NCBI GenBank assembly: GCA_022800665.1
Contig: JAAWQS010000003.1
Coordinates: 16,828-80,827 of the forward strand
Direction: 5' to 3'
Source: Oscillospiraceae bacterium
GTDB taxonomy: Bacteria; Bacillota; Clostridia; Oscillospirales; Oscillospiraceae
DNA length: 64,000 nt
Made by a program: the position numbers and the translations under genes. Position 1 is the stretch's first letter. Each line of letters opens with the position of its first letter. This document shows, piece after piece, positions 8,049-18,036 of the stretch. Under the pieces are notes generated by a model. It worked only from the letters and a program-made list of their open reading frames with translations, was not told the DNA's origin and searched no databases.

Positions 8049-8939
8049 TTGAATAAGACAAAACTGTCCGCCGCCGCCCGGCGGGAAGAAAACTGGGGCT
8101 GGTTCATGGTGGCTCCGACCATCATCGGCCTAGTGGTCCTGAACCTGTGGCCCTTTGTGCAGACGCTGTACGCCAGCTTCTGCGAGCACCTGGGCTTCGG
8201 CCACTATAAATTCATCGGCCTGAAAAACTATGTGGACATGTTCGGCAACACCGAGTTCTGGAAAGCAACCTGGAATACCGTCTACTTCTGTATCCTGACC
8301 GTGCCTGTGGGCATTGTCCTGGCCCTCTTTGTGGCCATGCTCCTCAACGCCAAGGTGAAGTTCAAGGGCGGCTTCCGCACCATCTTCTTCCTCCCCTTGG
8401 TCTGCGCTCCCGCCGCCGTGGCTATGGTGTGGCGTTGGATTTTCAACGGCGAGTACGGCATCCTCAACCAGATGCTGGGCCAGAAGATCCAGTGGATCAC
8501 CGACCCGAAGACGGCTGTGCTGGCGGTGGCGATTGTGTCCGTGTGGAGCAGCGTGGGTTATGACGCGGTGCTGCTGCTGGCCGGTCTCCAGAACATCCCC
8601 AAGACCCTCTATGAGGCCAACAGCATCGACGGCGCAGGCAAAATCCGTCAGTTCTTCACCATCACCCTGCCCATGGTCTCCCCCACCATGTTCTCCGTCC
8701 TCATCATGCGCCTGATGGCCTCCATGAAAATCTACGACCTCATCTACATGATGGCAGACGAGACCAACCCCGCACTGACCGATATGCAGAGCTTGATGTA
8801 CCTGTTCTATCGCTCGTCCTTCGTGTCCGGAAGCCGCGGCTATGGTTCCGCCATCGTCATCTGGACCGTCGGCCTGATTCTGCTTGTGACGCTGGTCCAG
8901 TTCATGGGTCAGAAGAAGTGGGTCACATACGATATTTAA
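8049..8939 (+). CDS. ABC sugar transporter permease 1 (MalF/RafF type)
   Basis: Inner-membrane permease of 296 residues with six predicted helices and the EAA loop EANSIDGAGKIRQFFTI that contacts the ATPase. The start is taken as TTG at 8049, which follows GGGGAGG by 7 bases; a GTG at 8031 overlaps the end of the binding-protein gene and lacks its own ribosome site. It forms a heterodimer with the next gene product. No ATPase gene is present in the operon, so a shared MsmK-like ATPase elsewhere in the genome is expected. Confidence 0.92.
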   Translation: MNKTKLSAAARREENWGWFMVAPTIIGLVVLNLWPFVQTLYASFCEHLGFGHYKFIGLKNYVDMFGNTEFWKATWNTVYFCILTVPVGIVLALFVAMLLNAKVKFKGGFRTIFFLPLVCAPAAVAMVWRWIFNGEYGILNQMLGQKIQWITDPKTAVLAVAIVSVWSSVGYDAVLLLAGLQNIPKTLYEANSIDGAGKIRQFFTITLPMVSPTMFSVLIMRLMASMKIYDLIYMMADETNPALTDMQSLMYLFYRSSFVSGSRGYGSAIVIWTVGLILLVTLVQFMGQKKWVTYDI

Positions 8940-8951
8940 GGAGGAACCGGC

Positions 8952-9794
8952 ATGAAAAGTACAGATTCTTTGAGACGCTCCTATGCAATCAACAAGTTTA
9001 TCACATACTTCTTCCTGGTCCTGGGCGCAGTGATTATGATCTTCCCCTTTGTGTGGATGATCCTCACCAGCTCCAAGACCGTCCCGGAGAGTATGCAGAT
9101 TCCTCCCACCATTCTCCCCAAGCAGTTCACCCTGGACAATTTCTCCGACGCCATTGCCAGCCTCCCCTTCGCCAACCTGTACATCAACACCATCCTGATG
9201 GTCTTTTTCCGGGTTGTCTGCGCGGTTCTCTTCAGCTCCATGGCGGGCTATGCCTTCGCTAAGCTGAAGTTCAGAGGCAAGAACCTCCTGTTCGGCATTG
9301 TGCTGGTTCAGATGTCCCTGCCCAGCCAGATCTTCATTATCCCCCAGTATCAGATGGTCGCTAAAATGGGCATGGCCAACACCATTTTCGCCCTGGTCTT
9401 TCCGGGCCTGGTCAGCGCCTTCGGCGTGTTCTTCCTGCGGCAGACCTACATGAGCATACCGGACGAGGTGGGCGAGGCCGCCTATCTGGACGGCTGCAAC
9501 CAGTGGCAGACCTTCTATAAGGTCATGTTCCCCCTGACGGGAACCTCCGTGGCCGCTCTGACCATCTTCACCGCCGTGTTTGCCTACGGCGACCTGATGT
9601 GGCCCCTGGTGGTCAACTCCGACCTGAAGATGATGACCCTTTCCTCCGGCCTTTCCACCCTGAAGGGCCAGTTCACCACCAACTTCCCTGTCCTGATGGC
9701 AGGCTCCCTGCTGGCTATGCTGCCGATGGTGGTTCTGTATCTGTTCTTCCAGAAGCAGTTCGTGGAAGGCATCGCGGGTACCGGCGGCAAGTAA
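8952..9794 (+). CDS. ABC sugar transporter permease 2 (MalG/RafG type)
   Basis: Second permease subunit, 280 residues, six predicted helices, with EAA loop EAAYLDGCNQWQTFYKVMFP. AAGGAGG lies 7 bases before the ATG and the gene follows permease 1 by 12 bp. Length and motif spacing match the carbohydrate-uptake CUT1 family. Together with the binding protein it imports the substrate of the downstream alpha-galactosidase. Confidence 0.93.
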   Translation: MKSTDSLRRSYAINKFITYFFLVLGAVIMIFPFVWMILTSSKTVPESMQIPPTILPKQFTLDNFSDAIASLPFANLYINTILMVFFRVVCAVLFSSMAGYAFAKLKFRGKNLLFGIVLVQMSLPSQIFIIPQYQMVAKMGMANTIFALVFPGLVSAFGVFFLRQTYMSIPDEVGEAAYLDGCNQWQTFYKVMFPLTGTSVAALTIFTAVFAYGDLMWPLVVNSDLKMMTLSSGLSTLKGQFTTNFPVLMAGSLLAMLPMVVLYLFFQKQFVEGIAGTGGK

Positions 9795-10117
9795 GGACGG
9801 CGGCCAGTGCGCTCCCCGCTCCCTTCCATACCTGGATTTGCGCCTGATAAGGGCAGATCCCCCTTGCGGCGGATGCGCGGGCCAAACTAAATTCGCTTCT
9901 TCCATTCTTCTCCTTCCGACAGCCCCGACAGACATTGTTTGCCGGGGCTGTCCCATTAGGGTTCGGAGAGCGCGAAAGGCGGCGGATGGGTCCGGGGCCG
10001 TCAGACCATACAAACGGCCCGGACAAAACCGGCAAAAGTTTATTGACTTCTCCCTGTTGCATCTTTGGAGAAAATCCCCTACAATTGCCGCTGAAATACA
10101 TTTCCGGGAGGTCCATT
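9795..10117 (+). other. Intergenic region with two hairpins before the alpha-galactosidase gene
   Basis: 323 bp without a credible gene. A 10-bp stem GACAGCCCCG/CGGGGCTGTC (9918-9952) lacks a T tract and may be an attenuating or transcript-stabilising hairpin at the end of the transporter transcript. A second imperfect stem lies at 9990-10024. A promoter follows at 10057-10085. Confidence 0.55.
10057..10085 (+). promoter_or_regulatory. Promoter of the alpha-galactosidase gene
   Basis: TTGCAT (10057-10062), 17-bp spacer, TACAAT (10080-10085); start codon at 10118. Confidence 0.65.
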
Positions 10118-12337
10118 ATGATCCTCTACAATGAAACCAGCCGTACGCTGACGCTGCACACCCGGCGTACGACGTATCAGATGAAGGCCGACGCCTTCAA
10201 CGTACTGCTGCATACCTACTACGGTCCCCGCGTGGGAGACGACGACCTGTCCTGCCTGGTCCAGTATTTTGACCGCGGCTTTTCTCCCAACCCCCGCGAG
10301 GCGGGGATCGACCGGACCTATTCTCTGGATACGCTCCCCCAGGAGTACGCCACCTGCGGCGTAGGCGACTTCCGGTCCAGTGCGGCGGAGGTGGAGCAGC
10401 CCGACGGCAGCCTGCTGCTGGATTTCCGCTATGCGGGCCATGAGATTCGTCCGGGCAAATATACCCTGGAGGGCCTGCCCTCCTTCACCGGCGGCGAGGG
10501 CTGGGAGACCCTGTCCGTGCGCCTGCAGGACCCCAGCTCCGGCGTGGAGGCGGAGCTGCTCTACGGCGTGTGCGAGGAGCACGACCTCATCACCCGCGCC
10601 GCCGTCCTCGCCAACTGCGGACAGGCCCCCGTGCGCCTGCGCCGGGCGATGAGCCTGTGCCTGGACCTGAACGGGAACCTGAACCGCACGGACCTGGATT
10701 TCATCACCTTCTATGGCGGGCATGTCCGGGAGCGGAACATGAGCCGGGCGCAGGTCTGCCACGGCATCCAGAGTGTGGGCAGCGTCCGGGGCGTGTCCAG
10801 CCACCAGTATAACCCCTTTGTCATGCTCTGCGAGCGTTCCGCCGGGGAGGATGCCGGTCTCTGTTACGGCGCGGCGCTGCTGTACAGCGGAAACTTTACC
10901 GCCCAGGTGGAGCACAGTCAGTTCAACGACACCCGGCTGCTCATAGGCATCCATCCCCACCACTTCTGCTGGACCCTGGCTCCCGGTGAACGCTTCACCG
11001 CGCCGGAGGCGGCGTTGATCTGCTCCCCCGACGGCTTTGCCGCCATGACCCACCGCTTTCACCGGGCTATGCGGGCCAGTCTCATCCAGGACCCCTGTCC
11101 GGGAACTCGCCGTCCGGTGCTCATCAACAACTGGGAGGTCACGGAGTTCCATTTCAGTGCGGACCAGCTGGTGGAAATCGCCAGGGAGGCGTCCAAGCTG
11201 GGCATGGAGCTGTTTGTCATGGACGACGGCTGGTTCGGCAATCGGAACAGCGATTACAGCGGCCTGGGGGACTGGGTGGTCAACCAGGACAAGATCCCCG
11301 GCGGGCTGGAGGCCCTGGTCCCGCGGATTCAGGCATTGGGGATGCGGTTTGGCCTGTGGGTGGAGCCGGAGATGGTCAGCGAGGACAGCGGCCTGTACCG
11401 CGCCCATCCGGATTGGGCGTTGGGCGCGCCGGGCCGTCCCCAGACCAGAGGGCGCAGTCAGCTGGCGTTGGATTTCACCCGGCAGGATGTACGGGACTAT
11501 GTGTATGCATCCCTGCGCCGGGTACTGGACAGCGCGGATATCTCGTATATCAAGTGGGACATGAACCGCGCCCTGACCGATGTGTGGTCCGCCGCTCTGC
11601 CGGCGGAACGGCAGGGGGAAGTCTTCCACCGGTACGTGTTGGGCGTATACAGCTTTCTGGAGCAGCTGCGCCGGGATTACCCGAAGCTGTTTATTGAGGG
11701 CTGCGCCGGCGGCGGCGGACGGTTCGACGCCGGAATGCTCTACTACACGCCCCAGATCTGGGCCAGCGACAACACCGACGCCATTGACCGTCTGAAGATT
11801 CAGTACGGCACCTCCTTCTGCTACCCCATCAGCGCCATCGGCGCGCACGTCTCCGCCGTACCCAACGGCCAGACCCACCGGTCCACCCCCATGGAGACCC
11901 GCGGCGTGGTGGCGATGAGCGGAACCTTCGGCTACGAGATGGACCTGGGGGAGTGTACGGAGGAGGAGAAGAAGACGGTCCGCCGTCAGATTGAAACCTT
12001 TAAGGCCCATTACAACCTCATTCAAGAGGGGGACTACTACCGGCTGACCAATCCCTTCCAGGACAAGGACTACACCGCCTGGGAGCATGTGTCGCCGGAC
12101 CAGCGGGAGGCGTTGGTATCCCTGGTCACTGGCAGCGCCAGGGCGGCGCAGCCGTTTACCGTCCTGCGTCTGAAGGGCCTGGACCCCCAGCGCCGGTACC
12201 GGATCACTGGCACCGACGGGCTGTACGGCTCCGATACCCTCTACCGGGGGGACACCCTGATGTACGCGGGCTATCCCATCCCGCTGCTGTGGGGGGATTA
12301 CCAGTCTGTGCAGCTGTATTTGGAGGCTGTCGAATAA
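10118..12337 (+). CDS. GH36 alpha-galactosidase
   Basis: Cytosolic enzyme of 739 residues that releases terminal alpha-1,6-galactose from raffinose-family sugars. The central barrel shows DDGWFG, WVEPEMVSEDS, and YIKWDMNR with the nucleophile Asp481, then WASDNTDA with the acid/base Asp551; the 70-residue spacing equals that of characterised GH36 enzymes (478/548). The length matches the 720-745 residue GH36 subgroup. The start at 10118 has GGGAGG 6 bases upstream; longer frames begin before the promoter and were rejected. It acts on the sugar delivered by the preceding ABC system. Confidence 0.96.
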   Translation: MILYNETSRTLTLHTRRTTYQMKADAFNVLLHTYYGPRVGDDDLSCLVQYFDRGFSPNPREAGIDRTYSLDTLPQEYATCGVGDFRSSAAEVEQPDGSLLLDFRYAGHEIRPGKYTLEGLPSFTGGEGWETLSVRLQDPSSGVEAELLYGVCEEHDLITRAAVLANCGQAPVRLRRAMSLCLDLNGNLNRTDLDFITFYGGHVRERNMSRAQVCHGIQSVGSVRGVSSHQYNPFVMLCERSAGEDAGLCYGAALLYSGNFTAQVEHSQFNDTRLLIGIHPHHFCWTLAPGERFTAPEAALICSPDGFAAMTHRFHRAMRASLIQDPCPGTRRPVLINNWEVTEFHFSADQLVEIAREASKLGMELFVMDDGWFGNRNSDYSGLGDWVVNQDKIPGGLEALVPRIQALGMRFGLWVEPEMVSEDSGLYRAHPDWALGAPGRPQTRGRSQLALDFTRQDVRDYVYASLRRVLDSADISYIKWDMNRALTDVWSAALPAERQGEVFHRYVLGVYSFLEQLRRDYPKLFIEGCAGGGGRFDAGMLYYTPQIWASDNTDAIDRLKIQYGTSFCYPISAIGAHVSAVPNGQTHRSTPMETRGVVAMSGTFGYEMDLGECTEEEKKTVRRQIETFKAHYNLIQEGDYYRLTNPFQDKDYTAWEHVSPDQREALVSLVTGSARAAQPFTVLRLKGLDPQRRYRITGTDGLYGSDTLYRGDTLMYAGYPIPLLWGDYQSVQLYLEAVE

Positions 12338-12345
12338 TGCGGGAA

Positions 12346-12380
12346 GAACCGGTCTGGAGGCAGACCGGTTCTCTTTTTTT
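12346..12380 (+). terminator. Rho-independent terminator after the alpha-galactosidase gene
   Basis: GAACCGGTCTG / CAGACCGGTTC stem with a 4-base loop followed by TCTTTTTTT. Confidence 0.92.
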
Positions 12381-12445
12381 GACAGCAGAATAGACAAGAA
12401 CGGCGGGGCAATATTTGTGTGGAATGACGAATTATGGGAAATTGC

Positions 12446-12474
12446 TTGTATTTTGCGGGAGGATACTATACTAT
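12446..12474 (+). promoter_or_regulatory. Candidate promoter of the MATE-sbcDC unit
   Basis: TTGTAT (12446-12451), 17-bp spacer, TACTAT (12469-12474). The -10 lies in an alternating TA stretch, so the register could shift. Confidence 0.45.
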
Positions 12475-12527
12475 ATATATAAAGAAACTGTAAAAATACA
12501 TGAAATGAAAGCAGGGAGGATACAGAT

Positions 12528-13937
12528 ATGGCTGGTATAGAAAAGGACAAGCAGGACCAACGCAAGACGATGATGCTGAATGAACCGCTGCCGAAGGTGA
12601 TTTCTAAAATGGCGGTTCCTTCCATCGTCGCTTTTTTGATTACATCCATCTACAATCTGGCGGACACGTTTTTTGTCAGCTCTCTGGGGACCAACGCCAC
12701 CGCCGCCGTCAGCGTCAACGCCTCCCTGGACCAGATCATCATGATGGCCGGTTCTATGCTGGCTGTAGGCGCGGCCAGCTATATTTCCCGGCTGCTGGGG
12801 GCGAAAAAGGACGAAAAAGCCAGCCGTGTCCTCTCCACCGCCTTTTTCCTGGCCCTGGGCTTCGGCGGGGCGGTGATGATTCTGGGCAGCGTCTTTATGA
12901 CCCCTATGGTCCGTCTCCTGGGCGCGACCGATACCTGCGAGCAATACGCGGTTGAATACGCCACCTATGTCCTGCTGGTGGCCCCCCTCATGGCGGCCAC
13001 CTTTGTTATGAACCAGTGCCTGCGGGCGGAGGGCAGCGCCATGCTGTCCATGATCGGCATGGGCTTCGGCGGCATCCTCAACTGCTTTTTAGACCCTATC
13101 TTTATTTTTTATCTGGATTTGGGCGTGGCCGGGGCCTCCATGGCCACCGCGATTTCCAAGCTTGTCAGCTTCTCCATCCTGATTTTCCCCTACGTGACCC
13201 GCCGCAGTCTCCTGCATCTCTCCATCCGCAATTTCCAGTTCAGCCGGGATATTGTGGTGCAGATTATCAGCGTCGGGTCCTCGTCCATGTTCCGTTCCGG
13301 GCTGGCGGTGGTGTCGGCTATTGTGCTGAACAATATTGCCGGCGCGATTTCCGACTCCGTCCTGGCGGGGATCGGTGTGTCCACAAAGATTATGATGTTC
13401 CCCTTTGGCATCATCCTGGGCTTCGGCACCGGGTTCCAGCCGGTGGCGGGCTTCAACTGGGGGGCGGAGCGGTACGACCGGGTGCTGGACAGCTACCGCT
13501 TCGCCGCCCGGACCGCCTTTATTGGCGCGGCGGCAATGGGGCTTGCGCTGGCGGTGTTTGCCGGGCCGCTGATTGTGCTCTTTGCGGAGACGGACCCGGA
13601 GATGCAGATGGTGGGCGCGCTGTCCATCCGGCTGCAGTGCCTGGCCCTGCCGGTCCACGCCTGGGTGGCGGTGGTCAATATGTTCTGCGCCGCCCTGGGC
13701 AACGCCAAGGGCGCGGTGCTGCTGTCCACCTCCCGGCAGGGGACGTGCTTCCTGCCCATCGTGTACCCCATGGCCTATTGGGGCGGCGCGTACGGCGTGG
13801 CGGCGGTCCAGGCGGCGGCGGACATCCTGACGCTGTTCCTGGCTCTGCCCCTCATCCGCAGGGTAAAACGGCAGATCGGAGCTGCTCAGGAGGCGCAGAA
13901 ACGGACGGCGGGACAAATGATAAACAGCGAGGTGTGA
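12528..13937 (+). CDS. MATE-family efflux transporter
   Basis: Multidrug and toxic compound extrusion protein of 469 residues with about twelve membrane helices arranged as two repeated halves. The early MAVPSIVAFLITSIYNLADTFF segment is the family signature. It exports a small molecule in exchange for Na+ or H+. It ends only 3 bp before sbcD, so the three genes may share a transcript, although no functional link to the nuclease is evident. Confidence 0.92.
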   Translation: MAGIEKDKQDQRKTMMLNEPLPKVISKMAVPSIVAFLITSIYNLADTFFVSSLGTNATAAVSVNASLDQIIMMAGSMLAVGAASYISRLLGAKKDEKASRVLSTAFFLALGFGGAVMILGSVFMTPMVRLLGATDTCEQYAVEYATYVLLVAPLMAATFVMNQCLRAEGSAMLSMIGMGFGGILNCFLDPIFIFYLDLGVAGASMATAISKLVSFSILIFPYVTRRSLLHLSIRNFQFSRDIVVQIISVGSSSMFRSGLAVVSAIVLNNIAGAISDSVLAGIGVSTKIMMFPFGIILGFGTGFQPVAGFNWGAERYDRVLDSYRFAARTAFIGAAAMGLALAVFAGPLIVLFAETDPEMQMVGALSIRLQCLALPVHAWVAVVNMFCAALGNAKGAVLLSTSRQGTCFLPIVYPMAYWGGAYGVAAVQAAADILTLFLALPLIRRVKRQIGAAQEAQKRTAGQMINSEV

Positions 13938-13940
13938 TCT

Positions 13941-15080
13941 ATGAAATTACTGCATCTGTCGGACCTCCACCTTGGGAAACGGGTCAACGAATTTTCTATG
14001 CTGGAGGACCAAAAGTATATCCTGTCAGAAATAATACAAATTGTTGAGAAAGAAGCTCCGGATGCCGTCCTGATTGCCGGGGACGTCTACGACAAATCCG
14101 TGCCGCCGGCGGAGGCGGTGGAGCTGTTCGACGATTTCCTGGTGCGGCTCTCCCGGCTGGGAACCCAGGTCTTTGTCATCAGCGGCAACCACGATTCCCC
14201 GGAGCGCGTTGCTTTCGGCGGGCGGCTCATGGACCCCAGCGGCATCCATATGTCGCCGGTCTACAGCGGGCAGGTCCAGCCTGTCCCCCTGACCGACGCT
14301 TTCGGGACGGTGAACATTTACATGCTTCCCTTTGTCAAGCCCATCCACGTGCGCCGTTTTTTTCCGGAGGCCGAAACCGGTACATATACAGATACCCTGC
14401 GCACGGCGGTTGAGCAGATGTCTGTGGACCCGGCGGCGCGGAACGTCCTGATGACCCACCAGTTTGTCACCGGGGCCTGGCGGTCGGAGTCGGAGGATAT
14501 CTCCGTAGGCGGGACGGACAACGTGGATGCGTCTGTATTCGATACCTTCGATTACGTGGCCCTGGGCCACATCCATGGCCCCCAGCATGTGGGCCGGGAA
14601 ACGGTGCGCTACTGCGGGACCCCGCTGAAATACTCCTTTTCCGAGGCCGGACATCAAAAGTCCGTAACTGCGGTGGAGCTGGGGGAGAAGGGCAGCGTCC
14701 AGGTCCGCGCCATCCCCCTGGCGCCCCGCCGGGATATGCGGGAGATTCGGGGGACTTACCTGGAGCTGACTGCCAAGAGCTATTATGACAGCTTCCCCAA
14801 GGACAGCTATCTGCACATCACCCTGACGGATGAGGAGGATGTGCTGGATGCCGTGGGCCGCCTGCGGGTGATCTATCCCAACCTGATGAAGCTGGACTAC
14901 GACAACAAGCGCACGCGGGGCGGCGGCGCGGCGTTGGAGGACGCGGGGCCGCCGGAGCGGAGATCGCCCCTGGAGCTGTTCGCGGAGTTCTATGAGCTGC
15001 AGAACTGCCAGCCAATGGGGGAGGAGCAGCGGGCGTTTATGCAGGACTTGATTGAGCAGATTTGGGGGGATGAGACATGA
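13941..15080 (+). CDS. sbcD: Exonuclease SbcD (Mre11-like)
   Basis: Nuclease subunit of SbcCD, which removes hairpins and protein-blocked DNA ends at stalled replication forks. All calcineurin-like metal motifs are present: SDLHLGK (7-13), GDVYD, GNHDSPER, then MTHQFV and LGHIHGPQ. The length of 379 residues is normal. Its stop overlaps the sbcC start (ATGA), the usual translational coupling of this pair. Confidence 0.96.
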   Translation: MKLLHLSDLHLGKRVNEFSMLEDQKYILSEIIQIVEKEAPDAVLIAGDVYDKSVPPAEAVELFDDFLVRLSRLGTQVFVISGNHDSPERVAFGGRLMDPSGIHMSPVYSGQVQPVPLTDAFGTVNIYMLPFVKPIHVRRFFPEAETGTYTDTLRTAVEQMSVDPAARNVLMTHQFVTGAWRSESEDISVGGTDNVDASVFDTFDYVALGHIHGPQHVGRETVRYCGTPLKYSFSEAGHQKSVTAVELGEKGSVQVRAIPLAPRRDMREIRGTYLELTAKSYYDSFPKDSYLHITLTDEEDVLDAVGRLRVIYPNLMKLDYDNKRTRGGGAALEDAGPPERRSPLELFAEFYELQNCQPMGEEQRAFMQDLIEQIWGDET

Positions 15081-17887
15081 GGCCGGACAAACTGAAGATT
15101 TCCGCATTTGGACCCTACGCCGGCGTTGTGGAGCTGGACATGGACCGTCTGGGGAGCAGCGGGCTGTACCTGATTACCGGCGACACCGGCGCAGGCAAGA
15201 CCACCATTTTTGACGCCATCACCTTTGCCCTCTACGGCGAGGCCAGCGGCAGCAGCCGGGACCCGTCCATGCTGCGCTCCAAGTACGCCGCCCCGGAGAC
15301 CCCCACAGAGGTGGAGCTGGTCTTCACCTACGACGGGCAGCAGTATACTATCCGCCGGAATCCGGAGTACCAGCGTCCTGCGAAGAAGGGGACGGGTTTT
15401 ACCACCCAGAGGGCCAATGCGGAGCTGATTTATCCCGACGGCAGAGCGGTCACGCAGAAGCGGGAGGTCAACAGCGCGGTCCGGGAGCTTCTGGGGATTG
15501 ACCGGGGGCAGTTCTCCCAGATCGCTATGATTGCCCAGGGGGATTTCCTGCGGCTGCTGCTGGCGGATACAAAGGAGCGGCAGACAATTTTCCGGGAAAT
15601 ATTTCAGACCGGATTCTATCAGACCCTGCAGGACCGCCTGCGGGAGAAGACAACGGAACTGAACAGGCAGTACGAGGCGGCAAAGAGCAGCATCCGGCAG
15701 CACACCGGCGGCGCACAGTGGACCGGCGGCGGAGACCAGGTTCTGCTGGAGGAGGCCAAGGAGGGCCGGATGCCCCTGCCCGAAATCATAGAGCTGCTGG
15801 AGCGGCTGGCCGCGCAGGACCGGGAGACGGACCGGCAGCTGTCGGAGCGGGCGGCGGCGGTCAATCGGGAACTGGATGAGGTCAATGGGAACCTGGCCCG
15901 TGGGGCGGAGTTCCGGAAGATGCGGGACGCGCTGGCAGCGGCGGAGCGGCAGCGGCAGGCGGCGGCGGAAAAGCAGGCGGCGTTGGCAGCGGCTCTGGAG
16001 GCGCAGCGGGCGATGCAGCCCCAGCGGGAGGAGCTGGACCGGGAGATTGTCCGGCTGGAGGAAGCCCTGGGGGACTATGACGCCTTGGACCGGCAGCAGA
16101 AGCAGCTGGCAGCGGCGCGGGAGCAGATGGCCGGTACAGACAGACAGCTGGAAGAACAGCGGCAGGCCCGTGAAAAGGGGCTGGGGACGGTCTCCCAGTG
16201 GGAGGGCGAGCGGGAGTCGCTGCAATCCGCCGGGGAGGAGCTGGAGCGGCTGAAGCGGGAGCGGGAGGACGTAGAGCGGAAGCTGTCCGACCTGAAAAAG
16301 CTGTCCGGTCAGATGGCCGGCTACCAGCGGGACTGCCGGGCTTTGCGGAATGCCCAGGATGCGTACGCGAAAGCCGCGGAAAAGGCGCGGCGCAGCCGGG
16401 ACAGGTACAATGAACAGAACGACCTGTTTCTGGGCGAGCAGGCGGGCATCCTGGCCGAGACCCTGCGCAGCGGACAGCGGTGTCCGGTGTGCGGCGCGTT
16501 GGAGCATCCCTGTCCCGCCCGCAAGGCGGAAAACGCCCCCTCCGAGGCACAGCTGAAGCGGTTCCAGGCCGATGCGGAGCAGACCCGCGGGGCGGCGGAT
16601 ACCGCCAGCCGTGAGGCTGGAGTCATCAAGGGCCGCGTGGACGCACAGCTGGAAAAACTGCGGGAGCAGGCCAGCCAGATTCTCCGTACCGCCCAGTCCG
16701 GCCTTCTCGCCGGAGAGACCCGGCAGGCGTTGGCGGCGTTGCAGGATTTTCAGACCATCCCCCCGGAACTGGCGGCTCTGGAGGAGCGGTATGCTGGTGC
16801 GGCGGACCGGCTGTCCCGGCAGATTGCGGCGGAAAACCGCCATATCCAGCGGCGGGCAGAGCTGGATGGACTGATTCCAAAGGGGAAAAAGCGTCTGGAG
16901 GCAATCGACGGCGAGATTGCCCGCCTGACCGGGCAGCTCCATACCGCCGCCGGACAGATGTCGGAACTGGAAAAACAAATCGGCGAGTACGCCGGACGTC
17001 TGGAGTTCCCCAGCCGGGCGGAGGCAGAGGCCCGCAAAAGCGAACTCCTCCGGCGGCAGAACGCCATGCGGCGGGACCTGGAGGCTGCTCAGTCGGCCCA
17101 CGACGGAGCGGAAAGGAATCTGTCCGCGCTGGACGGGCAGATCCTCCAGCTGCAATCCCAGCTGGAGGCCGCGCCTCCGGCGGACCAGAGCCGGGAGCAG
17201 GAGAAGCAGTCCAGCCTTCTGCGGGAGCGGGACGCCCTGAGCGGGCAGCAGAAGACCGTCCACATCCGCATGGCGGCCAACGAAACTGCGCTGAAAAACA
17301 TCCGGGCCGCAGCGGAGGAGAGCGCGGCTCTGGAGGCCCGCATCACCTGGATGTCGGCCCTCCACAACACCGCCAGCGGCAAGCTCAGCGGGAAGAAAAT
17401 GATGCTGGAGACCTACATCCAAACCAGCTATTTTGACCGCATCATCGCACGGGCCAACCGGCGGTTCCTGGTGATGTCCAGCGCACAGTTTGAGCTGGTC
17501 CGCCGGAAGGAGGACAGCAGTCAGGGCCAGGGCGGTCTGGAGCTGGACGTAATCGACCACTACAACGGCGCTGCCCGCAGCGTCAGAACCCTCTCCGGCG
17601 GGGAGTCCTTCCTGGCCTCCCTGTCCCTGGCCCTGGGGCTTTCGGACGAGGTGCAGTCGGCAGCGGCCAAGGGCATCCGGCTGGACACCATGTTTGTGGA
17701 CGAGGGCTTTGGCTCCCTGGATGACGAGTCCCTCCAGCAGGCGTTGAAGGCGTTGGCGGGCCTGACCGAAGGCAGCCGTCTGGTGGGCGTCATTTCCCAC
17801 GTGGGAGAGCTGAAGGAGCGGATTGAAAAGCAGATTGTTGTGAAAAAGGGGCCGGGCGGACAGCGGCAGGTGTGCATGATTGTCTAG
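15077..17887 (+). CDS. sbcC: Exonuclease subunit SbcC (Rad50-like ATPase)
   Basis: Large coiled-coil ATPase of 936 residues, partner of SbcD. Walker A (GDTGAGKTT, about residues 34-42) is at the N-terminus, followed by long Glu/Arg/Gln-rich coiled coils. The zinc hook CPVC (Cys469 and Cys472) sits in the middle, then returning coils, the ABC signature LSGGESFLASL and Walker B MFVDEGFGSLD. The order is diagnostic for Rad50/SbcC. It is somewhat shorter than E. coli SbcC but in the Firmicute range. Confidence 0.96.
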   Translation: MRPDKLKISAFGPYAGVVELDMDRLGSSGLYLITGDTGAGKTTIFDAITFALYGEASGSSRDPSMLRSKYAAPETPTEVELVFTYDGQQYTIRRNPEYQRPAKKGTGFTTQRANAELIYPDGRAVTQKREVNSAVRELLGIDRGQFSQIAMIAQGDFLRLLLADTKERQTIFREIFQTGFYQTLQDRLREKTTELNRQYEAAKSSIRQHTGGAQWTGGGDQVLLEEAKEGRMPLPEIIELLERLAAQDRETDRQLSERAAAVNRELDEVNGNLARGAEFRKMRDALAAAERQRQAAAEKQAALAAALEAQRAMQPQREELDREIVRLEEALGDYDALDRQQKQLAAAREQMAGTDRQLEEQRQAREKGLGTVSQWEGERESLQSAGEELERLKREREDVERKLSDLKKLSGQMAGYQRDCRALRNAQDAYAKAAEKARRSRDRYNEQNDLFLGEQAGILAETLRSGQRCPVCGALEHPCPARKAENAPSEAQLKRFQADAEQTRGAADTASREAGVIKGRVDAQLEKLREQASQILRTAQSGLLAGETRQALAALQDFQTIPPELAALEERYAGAADRLSRQIAAENRHIQRRAELDGLIPKGKKRLEAIDGEIARLTGQLHTAAGQMSELEKQIGEYAGRLEFPSRAEAEARKSELLRRQNAMRRDLEAAQSAHDGAERNLSALDGQILQLQSQLEAAPPADQSREQEKQSSLLRERDALSGQQKTVHIRMAANETALKNIRAAAEESAALEARITWMSALHNTASGKLSGKKMMLETYIQTSYFDRIIARANRRFLVMSSAQFELVRRKEDSSQGQGGLELDVIDHYNGAARSVRTLSGGESFLASLSLALGLSDEVQSAAAKGIRLDTMFVDEGFGSLDDESLQQALKALAGLTEGSRLVGVISHVGELKERIEKQIVVKKGPGGQRQVCMIV

Positions 17888-17950
17888 TAAGACCGGGATA
17901 AATCGGTACAGATTACCATGTTATGTGAAAATTATTATATGTGCTAAAGG

Positions 17951-17979
17951 TTGCATTCTCCTCTGAAATCTGGTATAAT
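17951..17979 (+). promoter_or_regulatory. Promoter of the AraC-family gene
   Basis: TTGCAT (17951-17956), 17-bp spacer, perfect TATAAT (17974-17979); start codon at 18037. Confidence 0.8.
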
Positions 17980-18036
17980 TGTTGCTGGCAAGATTGATTT
18001 AGGCCAGGTTTTCGGCAGAAAGAGAAGTGATCAAAC

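Noticed and set aside
8130-12649. Long minus-strand frames opposite the permeases and the alpha-galactosidase
   Set aside because: Histidine/glutamine-rich shadow translations of well-supported plus-strand genes.
14990-17800. 936-codon open frame antisense to sbcC
   Set aside because: Shadow of a high-GC gene: leucine/glycine/arginine-rich, no domain, no ribosome site, while sbcC on the other strand has every family motif.
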